NCBI GenBank assembly: GCA_964487525.1
Contig: CAZAQC010000023.1
Location: 1 to 11,769, forward strand
Reading direction: 5' to 3'
Origin: UBA2177 sp964487525
GTDB taxonomy: Bacteria > Patescibacteriota > Dojkabacteria > SC72
DNA: 11,769 nucleotides
Shown: positions 8,056-11,769 of the stretch, one piece after another
How the letters are laid out: each line of letters starts with the position of its first letter
How positions within the stretch are numbered: the first letter of the stretch is position 1
The notes under the pieces: model-generated
Database searches by the model: none
What the model saw: only the letters and a program-made list of their open reading frames with translations
Told to the model about the DNA's origin: nothing
Position numbers and translations under genes: made by a program

Positions 8056-8907
8056 TCAATATTTTCTAGTAAAATCAATATCTTCTGCATCAGCTTTTGC
8101 ACCCGCTCTACCTAAATCTTTCTCATATTTCCATGAGTAATCTCTGTATTTTAATACTCTCTTTCTTCTTTCCCTTACAGACCTTTTTCCTATCATTCCA
8201 GGCCCATTTATACATCCACCTTTACAATTTAGAAAGTCTAAGAATTTGTAATGTTTGTATTTACCATCCTTAAAATTATCAAATATTTTCATTAAATCAT
8301 TTAGTCCTTCTTTAACTAAGATTTCCCTTTTCTTAAGAATATTACTGTAATTTAAAGTGTTAGAAAGACCACCCGATACTGGATATATTTTCGTATAGTC
8401 ATTGTAAAATTTATCAAAGCTCTCAATATATTTAGAATCCTCAACCTTCTCAGGAATATTCTTACTAACAAGAAGAGCCTCTAATTCTTTGAATGTCATT
8501 ACATAGTCAATGGTGCCTAACTCTTTAGCTTCTAACTTCTTCGTTACACAAGGGCCAATAAAGACTAGCTTGTAATCAGGATATATCTTCTTACATATGA
8601 GACCCATACTTCCCATAGGAGAATGAACGGGGACTAAATTTTCTACTAGATGAGGATATTTAACTTTTATAAAATTTACTAAAGTAGGGCAGGGGGATGA
8701 AATCCAAGTTTTTTCTTCTTTTTTCTCTATACTCTCCTTAAGAACTGCATAGTATGCTAAGTTTGTCATCTTAGCACCGAAAGTTAACTCCAATACTTTA
8801 TCAAATCCTAACATTCTTAGTCTGTATACAATATCAGGATAATCAAATTCAGTAACAAAGGATGGAGCTAACAGGCATATGTATTTTTGCTGTGGATCAA
8901 ATTCCAT
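8056..8907 (-). CDS. Small [FeFe]-hydrogenase H-domain protein without ferredoxin domains
   Basis: The 283-residue protein is essentially only the H-cluster domain of [FeFe]-hydrogenases. Residues 8-50 match the start of the domain (YICLLAPSF, LGFDKVLELTFGA). The three signature loops follow: L1 SSPCPTL (C73), L2 IGPCVTKK (C120, K123) and L3 FLNCKGGCINGPG (C228, C232). All four expected cluster ligands are therefore present. The cysteine before the L1 ligand, which carries protons in classical enzymes (TSCCP), is replaced by P72. There are no N-terminal [4Fe-4S] or [2Fe-2S] binding motifs. The L2-L3 distance is 108 residues against about 144 in the clostridial enzyme, so the domain is shortened. 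It could be a minimal hydrogenase, a hydrogen or redox sensor of the group C/D type, or a non-hydrogenase cluster protein. No HydE, HydF or HydG maturase gene is in the window. A leaderless-type promoter precedes the ATG. Confidence 0.8.
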   Translation of the reverse strand: MEFDPQQKYICLLAPSFVTEFDYPDIVYRLRMLGFDKVLELTFGAKMTNLAYYAVLKESIEKKEEKTWISSPCPTLVNFIKVKYPHLVENLVPVHSPMGSMGLICKKIYPDYKLVFIGPCVTKKLEAKELGTIDYVMTFKELEALLVSKNIPEKVEDSKYIESFDKFYNDYTKIYPVSGGLSNTLNYSNILKKREILVKEGLNDLMKIFDNFKDGKYKHYKFLDFLNCKGGCINGPGMIGKRSVRERRKRVLKYRDYSWKYEKDLGRAGAKADAEDIDFTRKY

Positions 8908-8912
8908 ATTAA

Positions 8913-8918
8913 AATATA
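8913..8918 (-). promoter_or_regulatory. -10 box of the hydrogenase-like gene, leaderless geometry
   Basis: On the minus strand TATATT ends 5 nt before the ATG at 8907, preceded by TTGTTG. The same TTGTTxTATATTTTAxTATG arrangement occurs before the gene starting at 10866. The sequence 17 nt upstream (TTTCTT) is a poor -35 box, so support comes from the matching geometry. Confidence 0.4.
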
Positions 8919-8949
8919 CAACAAAGATTTTATTAAAGAAACTAGACTT

Positions 8950-8979
8950 TTGTTATTTGTAAAAAATATGTAATATATA
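8950..8979 (+). promoter_or_regulatory. Putative promoter of the six-helix membrane protein gene
   Basis: TTGTTA (8950-8955) and TATATA (8974-8979) are separated by 18 nt. The -10 box ends 6 nt before the second of two tandem ATG codons (8986) and 3 nt before the first (8983), so leaderless initiation would favour 8986. The region is very AT-rich, which makes chance matches likely. Confidence 0.35.
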
Positions 8980-8982
8980 TCT

Positions 8983-9492
8983 ATGATGTATATACAGAGG
9001 AAAGAACAATTGTTAGAAAAGATATTAACTAGTAGGTTAATACAATTATCACTTTTCTATATCCTTCTCTTCCTTATACCATTTATTCTCAAGAGCCCTC
9101 AGTTGCTCCTAGGAAGCTTAATTAACTTTCTATTCATAATAGGGGTATCTCAATTCAAATTAAAAGAAATAATACCTGCATTACTACTTCCATCCATAGC
9201 TACATATTCATATGGATTACTATTTGGAGGAGCCACAATATTTCTTACCTATCTTATTCCCTTTATTTTCATTTCAAACTTAATATATATATTGGTATTT
9301 AAAAATATTAAAAAGGAATATATAAATATATTTATTGCATCATTGGTAAAAGCAATTTTTCTATTTCTCTGTACATACATTCTTTTCAAAACAGTTGGGT
9401 TACCAAAAACATTTTTGATCTCTATGGGCACCATACAGTTTTTCACAGCTATTATTGGGGGAGGAATAGCGAGTAGGGTAGCTAAGCTTTAG
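8983..9492 (+). CDS. Six-helix integral membrane protein, divergent partner of the hydrogenase-like gene
   Basis: The 169-residue chain is almost wholly hydrophobic. Helices can be placed at about residues 17-36, 41-58, 61-81, 84-107, 113-135 and 141-164, after a short basic N-terminus (QRKEQLLEK). No catalytic or metal-binding motif is seen. Size and helix number resemble the substrate-binding S components of ECF transporters. From memory, CPR genomes carry proteins of this kind labelled 'iron hydrogenase', which may reflect repeated proximity to H-domain genes. Here it is divergent from exactly such a gene across 75 nt, which supports a functional link. The two ATGs at 8983 and 8986 are both possible starts. 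The outer one is given, but promoter spacing slightly favours the inner. The 3' end overlaps the convergent glycosylase gene by 11 nt. The function is unknown. Confidence 0.7.
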   Translation: MMYIQRKEQLLEKILTSRLIQLSLFYILLFLIPFILKSPQLLLGSLINFLFIIGVSQFKLKEIIPALLLPSIATYSYGLLFGGATIFLTYLIPFIFISNLIYILVFKNIKKEYINIFIASLVKAIFLFLCTYILFKTVGLPKTFLISMGTIQFFTAIIGGGIASRVAKL

Positions 9493-10183
9493 ACATATAT
9501 CTCGATTTCTCAGTTTTATTAAGCCTCTCAATAGAGTATCTAAGCATAGTTCTAGGCATCTTTAAATAATATATATTTAAGAAATTTTTCAGTACCTTTT
9601 CATCCTTTTTCCCAACCTCTCTAAGCATCCATCCTAATGCCTTGTGTATTAAATCATGCTTGTGGTCAAGAAGTTTTTCACTGAATGTTAATATATCTTT
9701 AAAATCATTGTTTCTAATGAATGTAAATGTAGAAAGAATAGCTACTCTCTGTTCCCAGATATTTTTACTCTCTATCATTTCATACAGTATTGACCTATCT
9801 TTCTCCTTTAAGTATTCACCAACTATTTTAGGAGCACTCAAATCAACTAAATCCCAATTATTAATATACTTAATGTTTTTAATATAGTATTCATATATTT
9901 TCGTTCGTTCTTTCTTTTCCGCCTTTTCATATTTGTATGTTAATGTCAGCAGACTAAACAACCTGTATTCGTGAATTTCATTATGTAAAAAGTAATTCAA
10001 TGTATCAAAATGTATCTCTTTGTAATACTTCTTACACAATTTTCTAATTTCTGGAACAACTACTCCTACAAACACATCTCCTTCTCCATACTCTCCCTTT
10101 CCTGTCTTAAAAAACCTTTGGAGTATATCTGCTTTCTCTTTGGAAGATACTTTTTTGAAATCTCTTACAATATCCTCTGTCAT
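9482..10183 (-). CDS. alkD: AlkD-type DNA alkylation repair glycosylase
   Basis: The protein belongs to the HEAT-repeat DNA glycosylase family that removes alkylated purines such as 3- and 7-methyl adducts without flipping the base. Its 233 residues match the usual length. Family blocks are in order: EGDVFVGVVVPEIRKL (34-49), NNWDLVDLSAPKIVGEYL (108-125), WEQRVAILSTFTFIR (143-157), DHKHDLIHKALGWMLREVGK (173-192) and MPRTMLRYSIER (209-220). W110, D114 and R146 correspond to the lesion-contacting W109, D113 and R148 of Bacillus cereus AlkD. Helix-rich repeats fill the rest. The ATG shares one base with the stop codon of the upstream JAMM-like gene (TAATG), so the two are co-transcribed and probably translationally coupled. 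No Shine-Dalgarno is present. Confidence 0.9.
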   Translation of the reverse strand: MTEDIVRDFKKVSSKEKADILQRFFKTGKGEYGEGDVFVGVVVPEIRKLCKKYYKEIHFDTLNYFLHNEIHEYRLFSLLTLTYKYEKAEKKERTKIYEYYIKNIKYINNWDLVDLSAPKIVGEYLKEKDRSILYEMIESKNIWEQRVAILSTFTFIRNNDFKDILTFSEKLLDHKHDLIHKALGWMLREVGKKDEKVLKNFLNIYYLKMPRTMLRYSIERLNKTEKSRYMSKA

Positions 10184-10866
10184 TACTGTTTAATTGCTTT
10201 CATATTAAAATCAGCAACATATACTGCCAAATTAAGAGTGCTTTTTAAACTTTCAACAGATATATCTTTTTCTAATAAATCAGTTGAATTAGGGGTATCG
10301 CTTGTTCTAACTAATATCCATAACTTGTCAGTTACAAGACCTGTAAGGATAGTTTTTGAAGATAGAAGAGATTGGATATCTTTTAGAGAGAAGAAGCTGT
10401 AAATTTTTTCTTGATTTTCATTTAAATGAGAAGGATGTGTATGCATATTAAACAGGTACTCAACAGAAACATTCTTAGGAGCATTTTTGTAATATATATC
10501 TTTTCTTTTCAGAACTTTTTCATTAAGTAAAACCTCTTTTCTAAAATATCCTTTCTTTGTTGGATGAGGGATATATTTAACATTTAAGCTATGATTACTA
10601 CTAACAGAAAACTCATTTCCTCGAACAACAGAGCTAAGTATTAACTCACCATCTGCCCAAAACACAGATATTGCTCTTTCTAAGCCATCCTTTAGAGTTT
10701 CTTTATATATTCCAATAACATCACTCCAAAAATCAGAAGGAAAGGATATAACCTCTGGCAGGTTATATCTAAACGGATATACCTTACTCTCTCTCCATTT
10801 GATCATTTTTTTGTAAAAAACAAAGAAAGAAGAGGAACTTTTGTTGTTTTTAAATATATTGAACAT
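10183..10866 (-). CDS. JAMM/MPN-like putative metalloprotease
   Basis: The 227-residue protein carries FNMHTHPSHLNENQEKIYSF followed by FSLKD. This gives H142-T-H144-P and S160-x-x-D163, the zinc-binding pattern of JAB1/MPN+ (JAMM) metal-dependent isopeptidases and deconjugases. E63 in GLERAISVF is a candidate catalytic glutamate. The spacing between HTHP and SxxD is 14 residues, while classical JAMM proteins have about 5-7, so this is a divergent subfamily with an insertion in the active-site loop. Flanking strands (VEYLFNMHTH, TGLVTDKLWILVRT) suit the fold. No signal peptide or membrane segment is visible, so it is probably cytoplasmic. It forms a two-gene operon with the AlkD-type gene. 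The substrate is unknown. The start at 10866 is set by the -10 box 5 nt upstream. Confidence 0.65.
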   Translation of the reverse strand: MFNIFKNNKSSSSFFVFYKKMIKWRESKVYPFRYNLPEVISFPSDFWSDVIGIYKETLKDGLERAISVFWADGELILSSVVRGNEFSVSSNHSLNVKYIPHPTKKGYFRKEVLLNEKVLKRKDIYYKNAPKNVSVEYLFNMHTHPSHLNENQEKIYSFFSLKDIQSLLSSKTILTGLVTDKLWILVRTSDTPNSTDLLEKDISVESLKSTLNLAVYVADFNMKAIKQ

Positions 10867-10871
10867 AGTAA

Positions 10872-10877
10872 AATATA
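10872..10877 (-). promoter_or_regulatory. -10 box of the JAMM-alkD operon, leaderless geometry
   Basis: On the minus strand TATATT ends 5 nt before the ATG at 10866, within TTGTTATATATTTTACTATG. This is almost the same as the sequence before the hydrogenase-like gene. The -35 region is weak (TTCCAT at 17 nt). Confidence 0.4.
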
Positions 10878-10904
10878 TAACAATGGTAAGAAATATGGAA
10901 GATA

Positions 10905-10935
10905 TTGACCTATGAGTTTAAACCTGTAATATATT
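10905..10935 (+). promoter_or_regulatory. Putative promoter of the glmS ribozyme-glmS transcript
   Basis: TTGACC (10905-10910) matches 5 of 6 of the -35 consensus. Two -10 candidates follow: TAATAT (10927-10932, 16-nt spacer) and TATATT (10930-10935, 19-nt spacer). Either places the transcription start about 15-20 nt before the ribozyme-like RNA, so the transcript would have a very short 5' segment upstream of the expected cleavage site. Confidence 0.45.
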
Positions 10936-10951
10936 AAACAGGGTTATTTAA
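10917..10951. repeat. Imperfect inverted repeat over the glmS -10 region
   Basis: TTTAAACCTGT (10917-10927) and ACAGGGTTATTTAA (10938-10951) form an imperfect dyad around a 10-nt centre. Its core CCTGT/ACAGG is perfect. It overlaps both -10 candidates, as an operator would. If transcription starts further upstream it could instead form a hairpin before the ribozyme. Confidence 0.35.
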
Positions 10952-10957
10952 CATAAA

Positions 10958-11060
10958 AGCGGCTGGGCAATGTAAGGACATTGCTACGAGGCAGGAGTTA
11001 TCGAGTAATCAGCGGGTACTCCTAGGCTATATTTGTTAGCCTAAAGGTTAAACCAAATAC
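10958..11060 (+). ncRNA. glmS ribozyme: Compact glmS-ribozyme-like RNA in the glmS leader
   Basis: The RNA lies 51 nt upstream of glmS and follows the glmS ribozyme plan. The expected cleavage site is A10958/G10959, followed by GCGGCTGG. P1 pairs 10967-10973 with 10978-10984 (GCAATGT/ACATTGC). The conserved ACGAGG is at 10986-10991. P2 pairs AGGAGT (10993-10998) with ACTCCT (11018-11023) and encloses the conserved TATCGA and AGCGGGT. P2.1 can form from GCTG (10962-10965) and CAGC (11010-11013). P3 pairs AGGCTA (11024-11029) with TAGCCT (11037-11042) around a 7-nt loop. P3.1 forms between that loop (TATTTG, 11030-11035) and CAAATA (11054-11059). No P4 domain is present. Nucleotide 4 is G where C is usual, and the catalytic G before ACGAGG is absent (U at 10985). 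In known cases glucosamine-6-phosphate triggers self-cleavage and lowers glmS expression. Whether this RNA still cleaves is unclear. Confidence 0.82.
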
Positions 11061-11110
11061 ACAAAGTTTAATCATCAATCCCTATTCAACTAAAATTAAA
11101 ACCTACTACT

Positions 11111-11769
11111 ATGTGTGGTATTTTCGGATACTCAGGAAAAAATGTTGCAAATGATTTAATATTTGAGGGTTTAAAAAGACTTGAATACAGAGGGTACGAT
11201 TCTTGGGGCATTGCTGTACTGAAGGACGGAAAAATTCATCAATACAAAAATATTGGAATAGTTAAAAAAGAAAAGGATCTTTCACTCTTACCAAAGACAA
11301 ATTTAGGAGTGGGTCACACTAGATGGGCTACTCATGGAGGAGTAACAAAGTTAAATGCTCATCCACATATATCTACTTCTAAGGATTTCACACTTGTTCA
11401 AAATGGTATTGTTGAAAACTTTGATCAATTAAAGAAGATTTTAATCAAAGAAAAATATAATTTTATTTCAGAAACTGATACAGAAGTCATTGTAAAATTA
11501 ATAGAAAGAGAAAAAACAAAAGGTACAGAATTAAAGAAAGCCATAATTAAAGTATTCAAACTTCTAGAAGGAAGAAATACAATAGCGGTATTAGATTCAA
11601 AAAATGAGAGACTTTTTGCAGTAAAAAATGGCTCTCCTCTTGTATTGGGGATTTCAAATGATGGTATATATATTGCATCGGACGCTCTTTCATTTTCACC
11701 ATATACAAAGAAAATTATTGTTCTAGATGATTACGATATGGTAGAGATAAGGGGGAGAGATATAAGCAT
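11111..11769 (+). CDS. glmS: Glutamine-fructose-6-phosphate aminotransferase (3' partial)
   Basis: GlmS makes glucosamine-6-phosphate from fructose-6-phosphate and glutamine, the entry to peptidoglycan and other amino-sugar polymers. Only 219 of about 600 residues are in the window, all from the N-terminal glutaminase domain. C2 in MCGIFGY is the nucleophile. RLEYRGYDSWGIAV (23-36), GHTRWATHG (68-76), NAHPH (82-86) and QNGIVEN (97-103, with the N98-G99 oxyanion pair) follow in order. DSWGIAV replaces the commoner DSAGIAV, a form I associate with CPR bacteria. The leader between the ribozyme-like RNA and the ATG is about 50 nt, unstructured and without a Shine-Dalgarno, so translation must start by another route. 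The gene continues past the right edge. Confidence 0.96.
   Translation, partial: MCGIFGYSGKNVANDLIFEGLKRLEYRGYDSWGIAVLKDGKIHQYKNIGIVKKEKDLSLLPKTNLGVGHTRWATHGGVTKLNAHPHISTSKDFTLVQNGIVENFDQLKKILIKEKYNFISETDTEVIVKLIEREKTKGTELKKAIIKVFKLLEGRNTIAVLDSKNERLFAVKNGSPLVLGISNDGIYIASDALSFSPYTKKIIVLDDYDMVEIRGRDIS

Noticed and set aside
8047..8058. UGA as a sense codon (Gracilibacteria/SR1 code)
   Set aside because: UGA ends the H-domain gene and another in-frame UGA follows 6 nt later. Gene lengths elsewhere are normal with UGA as a stop.
10010..10402. Plus-strand ORF of 130 residues across the alkD/JAMM junction
   Set aside because: It lies antisense to two supported genes, and its hydrophobic, Phe/Ser-rich composition is what AT-rich antisense frames produce.
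1..11769. Archaeal (DPANN) origin
   Set aside because: The ADP-forming synthetase, KorAB and minimal hydrogenase would fit, but TTGACA/TTTACA boxes with exact 17-nt spacers, a glmS-ribozyme-like leader and CPR-like PyrG and GlmS motifs favour a bacterium.
1..11769. CRISPR arrays, tRNA genes, insertion sequences
   Set aside because: No regularly spaced repeats, cloverleaf-like segments, transposase motifs or terminal inverted repeats were seen.

Overview
The window is AT-rich with short intergenic gaps, Arg codons that are mostly AGA, and UGA used as a stop (8056-8058, minus strand). Gene content suggests a fermentative bacterium of the Candidate Phyla Radiation (Patescibacteria), perhaps Dojkabacteria/WS6 or Katanobacteria/WWE3. 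That lineage guess is from remembered family resemblance and is low confidence. Bacterial rather than archaeal origin is supported by sigma70-type promoters with exact 17-bp spacers upstream of korA and pyrG, and by a glmS-ribozyme-like RNA upstream of glmS. Two 10-N runs (1878-1887, 5068-5077) are scaffold gaps, and each splits one gene artificially.

Layout. Positions 3-1515 hold the end of a surface or pilus-type protein gene and a gene for a single-pass membrane-anchored, cysteine-containing protein. Positions 1554-6314 are a tight plus-strand operon: a fused gamma-alpha 2-oxoacid:ferredoxin oxidoreductase subunit, its thiamine-diphosphate beta subunit, and a fused alpha-beta ADP-forming acyl-CoA synthetase. 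Together they would turn a 2-oxoacid into an acyl-CoA plus reduced ferredoxin, then the acyl-CoA into an acid plus ATP. On the minus strand, convergent to this operon, lie pyrG (CTP synthase, 6325-7995) and a 283-residue [FeFe]-hydrogenase H-domain protein (8056-8907). The latter could take up or sense electrons from the ferredoxin pool. Divergent from it is a six-helix membrane protein (8983-9492). A minus-strand pair follows, a JAMM-like metalloprotease candidate and an AlkD-type DNA glycosylase, whose stop and start overlap. The right edge holds the 5' part of glmS, preceded by a compact RNA of about 100 nt that folds like the glmS ribozyme core.

Regulation and translation. No gene start in the window has a recognisable Shine-Dalgarno sequence. 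At four starts a TATATT/TATATA -10 box lies only 5-6 nt before the ATG, which implies leaderless mRNAs. The most interesting element is the glmS-ribozyme-like RNA. Its helices P1, P2, P2.1, P3 and the P3.1 pseudoknot can all be drawn, but peripheral P4 is missing, and two positions that are nearly invariant in known glmS ribozymes (nucleotide 4 and the catalytic guanine before ACGAGG) appear changed.
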